A stretch of 64,000 nucleotides of DNA from Homalodisca vitripennis (GCF_021130785.1 NC_060210.1:188922501-188986500); one strand, 5' to 3'; numbered from the stretch's first letter, positions 1 through 13,047 are shown. Notes: generated from the letters alone by a model not told the origin. A program made the numbers and translations.

Positions 1-62
1 ACTTGGGCTAAACGCACAAACTTTCTCATTGACGTTTTCAGTACATGGAAGTTGACAGATAT
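1..62 (-). CDS. Kazal-like domain exon, partial (duplicate, cut by window edge)
   Basis: This is the 5' part of an exon on the minus strand, identical in content to the first 62 bases of the exon at 13048-13176. Just outside it (63 onward, read on the minus strand) is an acceptor ending aaacag. The reading frame gives DICQLPC followed by NEKVCAF, the start of a Kazal-type cysteine pattern. The rest lies beyond the left edge. Its presence shows that the duplicated segment includes coding sequence, so there are either two tandem genes or one gene with a duplicated domain. Identity as Kazal is inferred from the complete copy. Confidence 0.5.
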   Translation of the reverse strand, partial: MSVNFHVLKTSMRKFVRLAQ

Positions 63-346
63 CTGTTTTACTCAGTACACCTGCTGTATAACTCAATCGT
101 GTCAATAAAATAATATATCAGCTGTCTGGGATCACATTTTATTTTTAAGACTTAAGCAGAAAGGTTAACACGCATTTGTCATGTTCTGGATCATTGCAGC
201 AGCTCAATTGATTAGAGAACACATTTTGACGTCTCCAGTGTGGTGGTGAGACAGATGTGTTCTCAACACCCTGACATAAACTAAGAATGGTTTAAGATGT
301 GGTCTAAAAGAAGACCAAAGCGTTCTCTTTCTCTGGGTCTTATGTG

Positions 347-349
<3 letters not shown>

Positions 350-414
<65 letters not shown>
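350..414. repeat. TA microsatellite (copy 1 allele, about 32 repeats)
   Basis: Uninterrupted TA dinucleotides. The matching site in the second copy of the duplication (13465-13484) has only about 10 repeats, so the array has changed length since the copies split. Confidence 0.97.
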
Positions 415-418
<4 letters not shown>

Positions 419-668
419 TTAAGCCTTTACAAAAAAAAAATTATGGAATTTTACTAAATTTCATTGAGGTCTTGCCAAAACACTAGTAAAAGCCTATCGT
501 TTGGTTCTAAAGGTATTTTCCAGCCTCTATGCTACAGGCAGGGGCTGAAAAAAGGGAGGTGGCAAGTAACTATTTTAATTCCGATAATCCAGAGTACAAA
601 AGGAATGGCTGTTGCCTGAATTTTAAACAAAATATTTCTCCAAAGAAAACAATTTCCTCATAATCGGT

Positions 669-908
669 GAAAAGTAAGTATGTGTAATTTAACCGTGTAC
701 AGTTAGAGCTAAGAAGCCCTATTTAACACTTAACTCAGGGACCAACGGCTTAAATGTGATTACGAACTACCGCTAAGAGCTCAGCAGACGGGCAAAGACA
801 TGATCCTTTCTGTCGCTCAGCGGCCACTCATCCAAGCAGCAGCCACGCACGACGTTGCTTGATTCGGTTATCTTGCGATAACCGCCATGTCGGCTACACT
901 GCGCCATT
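669..908 (-). mobile_element. 5S-rRNA-derived SINE (copy in duplication unit 1)
   Basis: On the minus strand this reads as a diverged copy of the roughly 240-bp family also found at 13739, 27150/30973, 53275, 58035 and 61217. The 5' half matches eukaryotic 5S rRNA: a GATAACCGAATCAAGC stretch corresponds to 5S GATCACCGAAgTTAAGC, followed by CGTCG-like internal promoter box A, then a box C segment (GGATGAGTGGCCGCTGAG here). The 3' half is unrelated to 5S and ends in a TAAGACATTACTTT-like tail. This 5S-head plus unrelated-tail layout is that of SINE3-type elements, transcribed by RNA polymerase III and moved by a partner LINE. Confidence 0.8.
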
Positions 909-2683
909 TGCAACATGGGCAGAGGTAACATTAACATGGATGGACCCAGGGCCCGGGTATTTTATTCTGTCGATCTCTATGGTCTAACCTTCAGAATAAG
1001 TGTAGGGTTTCTTTCTAATGTAGCTGAGTTCTGCAAAAGTAATCGTGTCCCTTTCAGCTAAATAAATCAGCTGATTTGTCCTTTCCTCCCAAACATTACT
1101 CAACAATTCCCTATGTTTACATGGAAACAATTCTTTGCCTCTATAAGCTATTGAATTTTACAGAGTGATTCCGTTATTTGTTTTGACAGTCCTATGTTCA
1201 AAAAGCTTATTTTAACACCAAAGTGAATTATAAATTAGTGTTACGTTTCCTTACGGAAGAATAATTATTAGTTGGTTTTTTTTATCGTGATAAAAAGTAT
1301 CGTTCAATACTCGTATTGAAATTGTAATCAACTAATTGTTACCTTAAAATTTAGGCATAGCTGTTCCGGGAGTGGGGTTAGTGCAATACTGCATAGAACC
1401 AAAGCCTGAAACGTCATGTGGGTACCCCAAAGTAGCAGCTCGGGCATGACAAGGCTGGGGAGGTAAGCTTTTGCATGCATTTCCGTATCAAAATTCTGCA
1501 CTAAAGGTTCAATGTTTCACCTTAATAATCAGTGGGAAGGAACATTCTAAAACAGGTTTCACACACAGTTCTCTCTGAATACAGGTTACAGTAAGAAGGC
1601 AGTTCTCCTGATGAAGCCAAGATCAGAATAGGTTGTGGCAGACGGAGAACTTTTGCGATGGCGGAGGCACGAGTGGTGAATGCCTTGACAACCACTAACG
1701 CCAGTCCTGGTCATTCCTTCCTACTTTATGACAATTCTTCACAGCTACCTTAGAGACAGTTCATGAATGGAACAGCTGATTCGTTACGCCGAAAGGAGAT
1801 CACGGCAGGTGCACTTCAGGAATCTGTCTTGATTTTAGATCTCTGGAGTTTTACATTTGGAGGTATTCTACTTTCTACCTAAAGAGATACGTGGACGATA
1901 TCGCCACAGTTATTACTACCACGATGACTAGTGAGTGGTTACTTGATCAAGTTATGATGAGAATGTTATTGTGGATGAGATACTGATTTTTATTGTCTAT
2001 CCCAGAAGTAAGATGGACACCTCCATCTGGATTCTAGTATCGGTAAGGTATCGAGACAAAAATACAGCATGAAGTATCTCGTCGTGAAGCTTGCTTCTTA
2101 GAAGATGAAATACAAAAGAGAGAAATAATTGGGATCTTTGTTGCTAAAATTCAGATCTATTTTAGTAGGAGCTCTATGAGGGCTGATTAGGCGCCCTATT
2201 AATAGCCCGTAGAAAATATCAAGAGATAGAGCAATGCCTATAATGTTCATGGATGAGCATCTCGTACTGCTTATTATTTAGTGAAATGCTTTTGCCCAGT
2301 ATTCTACTCATAGTAATGATAGTATATAATATACTTTTTTTATTCTATTTGACTAATGATTTTTTTGACGTGCTTCGCTGGAATGTGACTATCTTTCCCC
2401 TTCTTCAGTTAATCTCCATAGTATAAAGCACCTGAGATGGTTTCAAAAGACGTTTAGCAAAAGTATGATTTGGTCCATCTGGTTTTTTTATATGCCTAAG
2501 TTACCATCGATTATCCATCTGTAGGGACTGAAGCCTGTGCTAGTGTGATGAGTGATTGTGATCCTCGTACTTGGGACAACGCCTGGACCGGACTCCAAGC
2601 AGCTTTTGGGTAGGTTTGAACCTTTTCTTTCCCTACTTTACTTCTTTCTGTCCTTTATTTTTTATGTATTAATATCTCCCAAT

Positions 2684-2784
2684 CCTGACGAAAGGATAGG
2701 TCCTCGCAAAGTTGTGTTATACCTTTTTTAACCTATAACGATGGCAAAAGTCCCAAATCCTGGTATCCTTTCAAATCGTCCATC
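2684..2784 (+). repeat. Dispersed repeat, probable LINE 3' UTR piece (copy A)
   Basis: The stretch beginning cctgacga and running through a conserved gttgtgttataccttttttaac-type core to ctggtatcc recurs at 16125-16225 (duplicate) and, independently, at 41015-41127. It has no open frame conserved between copies. The layout resembles 3' ends of insect non-LTR elements, but that assignment is inference. Confidence 0.5.
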
Positions 2785-3278
2785 GTCGATAACAAACAAG
2801 ACAAAGAACTTAATTTACTGTCGAAAAAGAAATTGTGATGTTATTATTTTATCATTGCATAAATCTATAATTCAAAATACGATGAATTCAAACCCATTGT
2901 TACGTAAACAGGAAAGTGTGAAAGTCGATGAAAGAGCTAAGGCAGCATTAAAACAGTTTTTCAATAATAAAGCAAGCACAGTACATAAACTTAGAGTACA
3001 AGGTAAAACTCACCTGTCAGAGCAAGAAACAAAAGTATCTGGAAGTTCATGGAGATAACTGAAGAAACACGATGCTACAGAAAGCTCCTCGACTGTAAAG
3101 TATATATGTATCAATAACCTTATTAATATGATAGAAAACTGTAATATGGTTGCAAAATCATTGTATTACGATTGCAAGGATCTGTAGTAATAGCTTTATT
3201 TTCATGCACAGATTTAGTGTATTAAATTTGCTTGTAATTTAATCATAATTTAATAAATATTTGTCATATATTCTTATA

Positions 3279-4866
3279 CACTGAGGTGCAAAAAAAGTGG
3301 GACGCACTGTTTTTTCTTAAATGCCTTTAGCTTAAATCAACTTGTTGGGTATGAATCGTGTTTACGTAAATAAATATAGTCTATGGGTTCCAGTTCTAAG
3401 TGAAAACCGCTAATTAGTCTCATTCTGCATGTATGTTATTGTAATAATGTACTTGTCTATTCTTATCAAGCCAAATCTTGACCTTTGTACATCTCTGTTG
3501 GCCACCATATCCTCATTCCTGTTTCTGATTGTAACTAATACAGTTGTAGTTGTTAAGTTGCAGTTCATTTTTTACTTTTAAAATGCCTCTTTCACCAGTG
3601 AATGCGGCTAGAGTGGTGGCTAGAGTAGTTGAAAATGGCAATAGCGTGCGTCAGGTGGCTGAGATAACAGGATTTTCACGTTCAAGCATAAATAGAGCTG
3701 TTATTCGATTCAGGTTAACTGGTAGTTATGGTAGAAGGCCCGGATCCGGTCGTAGCCGAGCAACTAGTGCTAGGGATGATCGGTTTATTGTTTCATTGAG
3801 TCTACGAAATCGGTTTTTCAACTTGAACTGGTAAATGACCTTGGGATGGTTCGGGAAGTGAATATTAGCAGATGAAACTGTAAGAAGAAGGTTGCAGGAA
3901 AGACAATTAAATGCTTTTTCGGCCTGCCACTGGCCCAAGACTGACCGCACGTCATCGGCAAGCTCGTTTGCGATTTGCAAGAAACCACTTAAACTGAACT
4001 ATTGGCCAGTGGAGTCGAGTATTATTCTCTGACGAGTCCAGATTCTCTCTCAGATCACCTGATGGTCGGCAAAGGGTGTGGAGAAGGCGAGGTGAGCGAT
4101 ATGCGTAATGTAACATATCACTCAGGGACAGTTTCAATGGTGGCTCTATCATGGTGTGGGGCGGAATATCAAGGGAAGCTCGAACGGACTTAGTTGTTTT
4201 TGATAGAGGAACTTTAAATGGTCAGAGGTATGTCGAAGAGGTTCTAGCAGAACATGTTACAGTTTATGCAGGATTTGTTGGGCCAGATTTTGTTTTTCAT
4301 GCATGACAATGCTCGACCCCATACCGCTAGAGTGGTGCAAGACTACCTTCAGGATGTGCAAATTAGTACGATGGAGTGGCCAGCACGTAGCCCAGATCTG
4401 GGATATATATCTGGGACCAGATTGGGAGAGCAATTAGAAGTCAACGTGGCGAGCTGCTAACTTTGGATCAACTTCGACAGGCTGTACAGGCAGAATGGAA
4501 CAATATTGGTCAACAGAACATACAGAACGTGATTGACAACATGCCTAGGAAGCTGTCATCAGATCTCGGGGAGGAAATACGAGGTACTGAACTTTCTGAA
4601 ATGGGAAACATAAAACCCACCAAGTGTTTTGAAAGAAACTCCTTGAAAAGAACACTATTACTCAATTGTGTGGATTTTTTTTGTATGAAAACATTATTTT
4701 TCTTTTTTTTAATTAAAACATAATACATTTTAAGTAACTGATTTGATTTGTTGTGTTTTTAGGTTATTTCTTGAGATTAATATTGTGTTCAAGTTGGTTT
4801 TAAACTAAGAAAATAAAAAAGATATTAAACGAAAATAGAGTGTCCCACTCTTTTTGCATCTCAGTG
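3279..4866 (+). mobile_element. Tc1/mariner-family DNA transposon, degraded (copy 1)
   Basis: A 1588-bp element bounded by TA dinucleotides at 3277-3278 and 4867-4868, the target duplication of the Tc1/mariner superfamily. Terminal inverted repeats of about 28 bp begin CACTGAGGTGCAAAAA on the left and, read inward from the right, CACTGAGATGCAAAAA. It contains a broken transposase on the plus strand. A 31-bp deletion near 3413, relative to the sister copy at 16712, removes sequence between TTAG-like microhomologies upstream of the coding region. Confidence 0.93.
3583..4590 (+). pseudogene. Tc1-type transposase pseudogene (copy 1)
   Basis: The ATG at 3583 opens MPLSPVNAARVVARVVENG, followed by a helix-turn-helix region with SVRQVAEITGFSRSS and a GRPR-like linker (GRRPGSGRSR). 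The catalytic part is split over several frames: the LFSDESRF motif with the first Asp near 4027, the MHDNARPH motif with the second Asp near 4302, and the C-terminal stretch EWNNIGQQNIQN near 4495. There is a frameshift around 3815, another at the T-run near 4295, and the segment that should hold the third catalytic residue (the NPIEN region) is replaced by a short altered sequence near 4400. It cannot encode an active enzyme. The stop is at 4588-4590. Confidence 0.9.
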
Positions 4867-5825
4867 TATTATTATAAGAATTAACTGTCACTGAGTAAAA
4901 ACAAAGATCAAACACATACTCGTATGACAATAATAAATACCAAAACACAAGTATTAGGTAATATAACACTGCAATATGATAATACCATAAGTCGATGGAT
5001 TTTATCTTGGAATTATAAATAAATAAGAGGAAAAATTATTCCAGTTTGTATTAATAGAAGAATTATTTTAGAAAAATTAGCATTTCTTATTAAGTTACTG
5101 AAAAAATACCCATATCATCGTTGAAACATGTAAACATGTAAAACTTTCATGTAAGCGAATTACAGGGGAAGCGGAAAACGGAGGATATAAAAAGCAAGTT
5201 GCAGAGAGATCAACAAGCTTAGGAAATCTTACTTTGAGGACATAATTGGACAAATGAAATGTATACGTATAGATGTAGGAAGGCCTAGACAACGGACAGA
5301 GATTAGTGGCTAGTCTGAAAAGGTTCAACTTTCAAGACATTGATAATGAATAAAGCTCATATTACTGTAACCTGAACTCACTGTTTTTCTTCGTAATAAA
5401 ATATATCATTACTAAGTTCTCAGCTAATGAAGTCTATTTGCGAACAGACCTGAACATTGCAAATTGTAATCCGCTTCTTAAAAAATAAAATACTCACACG
5501 ATAAGATTTGTTAATATACGCCAAAATAGAATTTGATTTAAAACACGACTTCAAAAATTTAAAAACAGGTGTTTTCTAAGATATTAAGACATCCGCAAGA
5601 GATTACTTTTAAATGAAATAAAAAGTTTTTGATCAATTATGTACTGGACAATGTATTATTAGGACTATTATCAACTTTATTGGTACACGTGCAGCTAATA
5701 GGGTTCTAAACATTTATTTACCATTATTAAATTCTGTTACAAAATATAATTGAAACAAAATTATTGTAAACTATTGATAAATCACGTCTTGGCTAAAGTA
5801 ACTTGTGCTGAAGCGGTGTGTGATA

Positions 5826-6490
5826 GTAAACTTTTATAATTTTAACTAATTATGCATGCAAATTATAGCTGCCGAGATCTTGCTCAAACTGCTGTTATTT
5901 AGAAGCCATTTCCCTGTCATAAACAATACTTGTATAATTTTCCTCAAATCGAGTAACCCATTTGTCTTCTAACAATTGACATGGAAAATAAATAAAATCC
6001 AAGTTTCTCCTCGAGGGTTCACTTTTGGGTTGTTTTATACCTTCCAATAAAACCTTCCCTGGGCACCGCAAAAACCTGTTTTAATTTAAATCTGGGCAAG
6101 TTTATGGATGTCTAAGTGCGGCACGTTACTAACCGAAAATGCCGAGATTCTGGGATGCAAGGGTATGTAGTTCGATAGGTCTAGTCTTTTGCTGGAGATG
6201 ACTGTTGGAGTTGGTAGGGTTCCCTAAGAGTCAAAAGTTTTTGCTAGCCTAGACATCAGGGCGTGTCAAACCCTGCCTGCTTTGAATAAAGAGGCTTGTT
6301 CAGAAATGGCTTTCCCCTCTTCCGAGGGGACATGCCTTGATTAATGCTCTAAATTCTTCATCGACACGAGGCAGCCACTACCCCCAACCTTGCCCAACCA
6401 GAATATCCTGTGACTCCGGAAGCAGTGCAAAGATCGTTATAGATAATAGGTGCAATTTGTAAGCTTGTCCTAATAGAAAATTACAAAATC
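5826..6490. repeat. Dispersed repeat family X, copy 1
   Basis: This segment, including the landmark caagtttctcc, an accgaaaatgccgagattc core and a gttggagttggtagggttcc core, recurs at 19320-19990 (duplicate), in clearly diverged form at 24725-25350, and as a more distant fragment at 53745-54000. No inverted termini or coding frame are shared by all copies, so its class is unknown. Confidence 0.7.
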
Positions 6491-6731
6491 CAAAATTGTA
6501 GTGGATTCATCAAGTGTGGAAAATAATGTCCCGTCCACAGTATGGTGGTACTTTAGACGGTTACCAATCGGGAAGAGAAACAGAGGAAAGTGTACAATGT
6601 GAATTCACATAATTAGGCACCCCGAGTTTACAGTCGATCAGTCTAGCCTTGGTCTTTTCCTTATTTTATAGACCGATCCTTGGCATGGTGTAATATCCGT
6701 CTCTTTAAAGAGGACGATATCAAACGGTCTG

Positions 6732-7219
6732 CACCAGCCTTTTAGTACGCCACAACTGTGTTGGGCGGCGCATCACTCTCAACTCTCGGTGAATGGGCTA
6801 CAGTTCACCGCATGTGAACCAGCCTGTCACTACGTCACGGCAATGATGGACGGCGCTTCACTCTCAACTCTCGGTGAATGGGCTACAGTTGACCGCATGT
6901 GAACCGGCCTGTCACTACGTCACGGCAATGATGGACGGCGCTTCACTCTCAACTCTCGGTGAATGGGCTACAGTTGACCGCATGTGAACCAGCCTGTCAC
7001 TACGTCACGGCAATGATGGACGGCGCTTCACTCTCAACTCTCGGTGAATGGGCTACAGTTGACCGCATGTTAACCGGCCTGTCACTACGTCACGGCAATG
7101 GTGGACGGCGCTTCACTCTCAACTCTCGGTGAATGGGCTACAGTTGACCGCATGTTAACCGGCCTGTCACTACGTCACGGCAATGGTGGACGGAGTTTCA
7201 CTCTCAACACTCGGTGAAC
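6732..7219. repeat. 85-bp minisatellite, copy 1
   Basis: The phrase aactctcggt starts at 6781, 6866, 6951, 7036, 7121 and (as aacactcggt) 7206, an exact 85-bp period. Each unit carries gaatgggctacag, a ccgcatg(t) step and a cctgtcactacgtcacggca block. Units differ at a few positions (for example gatggacgg versus ggtggacgg), with neighbouring units sharing variants as expected from unequal exchange. The period is not a multiple of three, so it is not a coding repeat. Confidence 0.97.
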
Positions 7220-10096
7220 TAGTAAAGACGTCACATTGAGGTTAATTAGGACCAAACAACAGAATTAGCTAGTGCTGTTCTAGATCCTATTAAAGGTAGT
7301 ACTAGGTATGTCCCTCGAATCTTTTGCGTTAAAAACCAACTAAACTGTATACTTAGAACATGTCCAGTGTAAGAAATTCTCCAAAAAGCACAAGTATATT
7401 TTTGTTTACAAATGTAAATTTGTATACATTGTCTAGAAATAAAAAATATGTTGCACTGATTGTAAATAAGTCGTCTATGTTAACAGCGCTGACTTGAAAA
7501 TATAAAATTTACAAACAAAACAAATAGTTTGTAAAACGATATTGGCTCTCAAGATTTGTTGACCCGTTAGACAGACGAAGTTGCAATTAATCGTATGTAA
7601 TACAGTACATAAGTGACGTATGTATTTCTTAGCACAGCATGTTGTTGATTGTTGTTGGTTGTGTGTTTAAAACGAGCTTAATTGATATGTTGGAAAACCG
7701 CAGCTAGTAGCGGTTGTGTGTAATGTGTGTCCTTCATTTTGTAATTAGATTTTATCTAAAACTAAGCTTTATACTTGCATAATTTTAAATTTTATGTAGT
7801 TTTGTAAAAATTGGCTGAGAGATTCCTGTGTTCGATATCTTCAACAACTGTTCTATTTGAGAAATGCCATCTGTACCCACTACTCTTATAGTATAAAGAG
7901 GCTATATGGTTATTTACTTTAACATTAAATTTCAATATCCTTAGTAATTTAAGCTGGCAAAACTCTTAAGAATGAAAGTGGTGTATTTTTCTTATCTAAC
8001 TAAAACAGTAAACTATTTACCTAAAGACAGACTAATGCAAATATACATTTCAGATCATCAGATTATATTGGTGGTATAAAATGGCACTAATCGGTGAAGT
8101 TGTAGTGAAATACTTTTGTAGTGAACGTTCTTGAAATCTGAGGCAGAATATTCTTAATCTGCGCTTGAAGAAGCGAATTAGAAGTAATATTAAGAGAAGC
8201 TATCTTCTTCATGATAAAACAAGCCATTTTCAATGACTGGTCTTTGAACCCGTGGTTTGTTATATCCACGCAGTGTTTGACAACATAAAATATAAAACAT
8301 TACCAGACGCTGCACCGAGAGGATGGTGAACTGGAGCTTAATTCAGCATTCACACTGAATAAACCCTTCAACCTCTCTCACTATAGCTACGTTATATGAG
8401 AAAACTGGGTTACTCCATCGTGCTTAGAGATCGTGGTTATCACATCATAGTGCACTCAGATGTGCATCTGATAAGACAATGAGGATAGCTCTTCACCTAG
8501 ATTACACTATATTTTGTTGTGTGAGTGTCTCTGACGTCGAAACTATGTAATGAGTTCGTTATGAGCTTCTTCGTCGCCGACTTTTTAGGATCTCTTCAGG
8601 TGAAGATGTCCCAGATTTTACGAGGGAAGTCTGCTAAAGCATCAGATTCCAGACGCTACACAAGGAAGTAGGTGAACTAGATCTTAATTCAATATACCGT
8701 GAATTTTTATTTTTCAAAATTTTCTGCAGATTCCAGTTGAAAGCTTTTTTGCTCCCCTGCCCTCGTTATAATCACTGAATTCATTTACTTAGTCACTTTA
8801 TTTCTACATTTTCTAAAATGGTTATTCCGTTAAACATTCGTAAACATCAAGGTCATTTACATCATGTCTAACGGTTTTTAGAAATTTTCTCCGTTTGAAA
8901 ACTTTTATGTGTAACCGAATAAGAGTTGAATATTTAGGCTAATATGTTTTTTAGTTATACTCGTATAGCTACCTAATTAAATTGAATTTTGGTTCTTTTT
9001 GAAGTTTCAATGAAAGATTTATTGGAATAATCAAAATGTGGAAGTAACATTCAGGACAATTTGTAAAATTAATAACTCATCTGATGGTACATTGTTTGTA
9101 TTTCAATAACTTTCATCGTCAGAGTTAATTTAACAAATATATTTTAAATGCTAGTCAATAACTTTATTTTTGTTATTTTCATCAAGTATATTTTCAGATT
9201 ACGTAACACGTTAAACATTTACGTTAAACGCATTAAATTATTTCAGTAGGTACTTGTCTTTCTAAATATTTAATGTGCGATTTTAACTAACCTTCACAAA
9301 AAATTACTTATATAATGAAGTCTGATATAAAATGAATTAATGACTTCAGGGCTCATTAGGTTTATACAGTAAATATACGTCACAAACTACAATTTTATGC
9401 ATTTAATTAAATTCTAAAGATATTCATTCAACTTCGGATGTTTTGGCACCAACTATGAATTTGAACCAAATTATTGTACACGCTACTCAACTGCAAATAA
9501 AACATTTTGGATTAAAATTACGAAAGTAGTGTGTGTTTTTTAAACGTGCGAAACTAAAGGTTTATAATTTTCTTATCCACAAAGATGAATTCATATGAAA
9601 TGATTCAAAACAAAGGGTCGTATATATTCATCTCACTGACAAATAAAGAACAAAGTTAGCAGGTGTGCAAAGTCACAGTCGATCTGTAACAATTTGTGGG
9701 AAAGGTGAAGGTCGACTCAGCCACGATCAAAGTTGAACGGCCCCGGGAGGGTTGTTACTTATCGGTCTCCAATAAGACTGGTGGCTGCCTTGTACTTTGA
9801 CACACGAACCACCCTTATCTCTGTACCCTTTGACATTTGGAGCGTCATGAGATCAAACGAGTTTTTATTTAATGTTATGACTTGCGTAGTAATTAAGAGT
9901 TCTTTTGTTATTGACTTCATTCAAAATATAAGCTGCACTGATAATAAAATACTCCTTCCGGTACAGTATGAACAAATGTAGATTTTATGTAAAATCATCA
10001 TTTTGAATTTGTCAATTAAAGATATGTAATAGTAATTTTCTAAATTGATATTATTGTAATTTAAATGGCTGTTACATTAAGCAATATTATTATTAA

Positions 10097-10159
10097 GGTG
10101 TCCCTCTGGGATCAATATTGGTGCCAGTCATCTTCCTTATTTATGAAGAGTTCATGATG
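10097..10159 (+). pseudogene. Non-LTR reverse transcriptase scrap (copy 1)
   Basis: One frame reads GVPLGSILVPVIFLIYEEF, which matches the conserved GVPQGS-x-LGPxLFxxYINDL block of non-LTR retrotransposon reverse transcriptases. The block is short, no other reverse-transcriptase motifs are visible nearby, and the frame closes soon after. It is a fossil fragment. Confidence 0.65.
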
Positions 10160-11148
10160 GTCCACTGGGAAGAAAGTATATGAATATTATAAATGATACT
10201 CAGAGTGAACTCTCAGTTCTGATATAACTTAAAACAAGATACTCCTTCCGAATTTTATGTGCAATCCTCATTTTGAACTAGACAGTTGAAGATGCTTAAT
10301 AGTTTTCATTAGCTGATATTATAAAAAAAATGAAATAAAATAAATATATATAAATAGTTATAAACACATAAATTGTTTTGTTTTGTTTACCTAGCTCTTA
10401 AACTCAGTTTTTTTTAGAGATTATTCATCTTATAGAACCTAAATAAACATTTAATTGTATATCCAATGAAGTAATCTAACGTAAGTCTACAGAATGACAG
10501 TGGCCTTGAATGAAGCGCTGCCGCTATTGATTCAGATATGCTAATACACAATTGTACAGCAGACGGGATTGCTGGCATACTTGTGATTGCGAGTCTGGAA
10601 AGTTATGAAAAGTTTGCTGCCGTCACACATAAATTGCTCGCTAGCGACAGAAATGTTGCATAAATAAAGCAACGTGACCTACTTAGCGCAGAACGTGACT
10701 TTTATCAGCACGAGACCATGTTCTGGTTCACACATATTTATAAAGGTTTTCTGGGTAATTTACTTTTAGGGCAAAGATGAAGTATTTACTCTACAGTAAA
10801 TTGTACACTTCATCGTTCTTGTTAGTAAAATATTGTTACATGTATAAAATTATACCGTATAATTTATGTTATTCTTGGAATTTTCCAGATATATGCGTTG
10901 GGTTTAGATGGTTAAAATGTAAGTAATGAAAGCCTTATAAAATTAGCTTATTATTTCAAGTTAGTATTTGAGAAGTTTTTTTTATTCGCATCTTTTCAGT
11001 GACTCGTGAAGGGTGCAACTGAAAATGTTTAAATATAAATTTGAACCCTGTAAGAAATTAAACCTCAAGATTTTTACTTAAAGTTAGTCATTGACTCGTA
11101 TGACTGAAAAGAATAATAGTGTTTCTGTCATTGGCTGTAGTTATATTG

Positions 11149-11343
11149 TTACAGAAATTGACCACTTCGGTTCAAGGATTGAAATGTACCCACTTCCAAA
11201 GATGCCATTAAACCTGCGGAGTTATCCCACTGATTTCCTGGAGTAGTGGTATTAGGAATTGGTATTAGGATTTTTGAGACCATTGCCTCCAAGAGGGACA
11301 TAGTTCCAGAACCGAATACGAAATTAAACGTTACACGGCAATT
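11149..11343 (-). CDS. Possible UDP-glycosyltransferase-like exon or exon relic
   Basis: On the minus strand an acceptor (tttctccag) opens a frame NCRVTFNFVFGSGTMSLLEAM and later IPIP, then GNQWDNSAGLMASLEVG, ending at a stop. The order resembles the C-terminal donor-binding signature of UDP-glycosyltransferases, in which FVTHGG is followed by S-x-x-EA, a GVP segment, then DQ-x-x-N and a late VG. Here the HGG is replaced by FGSG and the aspartate before Q is asparagine, so an active enzyme is doubtful. No upstream UGT exons are recognised. It lies in the 2.3-kb stretch between the two large copies. A chance resemblance remains possible. Confidence 0.27.
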   Translation of the reverse strand, partial: NCRVTFNFVFGSGTMSLLEAMVSKILIPIPNTTTPGNQWDNSAGLMASLEVGTFQSLNRSGQFL

Positions 11344-11478
11344 CTGGAGAAATTCGTAGTAATTGTAAAAAATGTATGTCTGCAAATTGCTTTGTCTGGC
11401 TTTTACATATAGCTTTATATTTAAACTTCAAAAATGATTTCCTGGTCAGATACTTGTCCACCACCATGAAACACTTAC

Positions 11479-11524
11479 GTGGGGAAAGTTCTATCGAAAT
11501 AGGTTCAACAGTATCAGGAAACAT
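11479..11524 (-). other. Candidate 46-bp micro-exon (splice signals only)
   Basis: On the minus strand a pyrimidine-rich acceptor (atttctacag) and a perfect donor (gtaagt) bracket 46 bases. One frame reads MFPDTVEPISIELSP. If instead joined to the phase-1 end of the Kazal-like exon it gives DVS and a stop. The splice signals are good but the coding identity is unknown. Confidence 0.25.
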
Positions 11525-13047
11525 CTGTAGAAATACATAAAAAAGGAATATAAAAACAGGTCAATTGATATAACCTCCTCTTTATTGAAGTTGTTTAACA
11601 AACTAGAGGGCTTTAGTACTGTTTAGTCTAACTTTAATTCTGGTTTATTAATAATACTCATCGGCTTATTAAATTGAATTGATATAATGAAACATTTTTC
11701 TCATTTTTAGTTTTAGAAAGTGTAAAATTTATAACCCATCGGACTCTTGCATTCACTGAATATTCATTAAATTCTTTTAATTTAAATAGTATACTTGTAG
11801 TTCAGATGAATTAAATCATCAACATTTCTTTATTTAGAACTGCGATCAAACAGGCAAGGGCCAAAGTGGCTCAGTTTGTAATCTGAAAAAGAAAAATGTT
11901 AAAATATTAAACCAAATTAGTAGTGCATAAATTAGACGTTACATTAAAATGTGTGCAACTCCATTTTATGTTTAGACTAAAATTACATAGTTATCTCTTA
12001 TTATTATACTGAATCCATTACTCCCTTCATGAAAAATATTAAATATGTTTTAGGAATATATTCAATAACATATTTAATAGTTTATAAATTAGTTTTAATA
12101 CTATAATCATTATATTAAACATTAATTCAGCATTATAATTTATATATTTCCTGAATTTTATTTCACTAATTAAGATATTTTCTCAAAAAGGTGATTATAA
12201 ATATCAGCCACTAACGTTTCAGTCCATAACAACACTATAATATGTTTAAAAATTAAAATTATTAGTGGGAGAACTTCTTTTACTCCATACACTACTACGG
12301 TTATAACTCCAAATACCGGAGGGCGTCACAAGATTTCAAATGTTAATGTAAATTCATAGATTAATTAACATCAATTTGATCTACAAGACCCATAATTATT
12401 ATTATTGATATCGAGATAAAGATATTTTAATATATTTATTGATCAAGTTCTTATTTTTGTAAAGTGAACTTTGTCATAAATTCTGTTCAGATGTATATTG
12501 AACAACAAATTGATCTACACACATATTACTAATTAAATATATACAATTTGAACCAGCATAGGCGCTTCTGTTCTGTATTGAATTAATTGCCTATAGCTAG
12601 AACAAAATTACTTCCTTGTTAAAGAACTGTAATCTTCCCCTAATGCCAAGGCCAACAATATTTAAATTGTTTATGATATGTTTCTCTATATCAAATTTTT
12701 TAATCCCTCGAATTCTTGTAAAATAATCTGTACATATTTGTTATCGTTGTCAGTATATATTCATCGTTGAAACTGTTATTTTTAACATAAAACACTTCAA
12801 GGAGAGCACAGATTCCGGTCTTCGAAACTTGGTGTTTATTTACCGTATCACTTAGGGATAGCTTATATCCGTAAAAATGTATTGTAAGTGCAAGGATCAG
12901 TTCTTCTCTAATGCTCCCGCCCTAACTGTTACCAATGATTGTATTAGTTACACAGAAGATAATTCATCCATTCGGATGAAGTGTGCTGATTTTTCTTTAC
13001 ACCATCAAAATACATTTTTTATGTCTATGAAGAAAGTGGATACGCAC

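Larger units (their letters stand above)
1..10768. repeat. Large direct duplication, copy 1 (left end outside window)
   Basis: This stretch reappears almost base for base from 13115, in the same orientation and order. Landmarks shared by both copies are a Kazal-like exon, a TA run, a 5S-derived SINE, a Tc1-type element, an 85-bp minisatellite and a reverse-transcriptase scrap. Similarity stops abruptly near 10768, at a motif reading ggttttctgggt followed by a short acttt run. The left end is cut by the window edge, so the true unit is longer. Relative to copy 2 this copy lacks about 354 bp at 1006 and about 31 bp inside the Tc1 element, but its TA run is longer. It could be a real segmental duplication or two haplotypes placed in tandem by the assembler. 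Confidence 0.95.

Noticed and set aside
2741..3058. 105-codon plus-strand frame beginning MAKVPNPGIL
   Set aside because: The duplicate at 16171 has an in-frame stop, and the start overlaps a dispersed repeat also seen at 41015.
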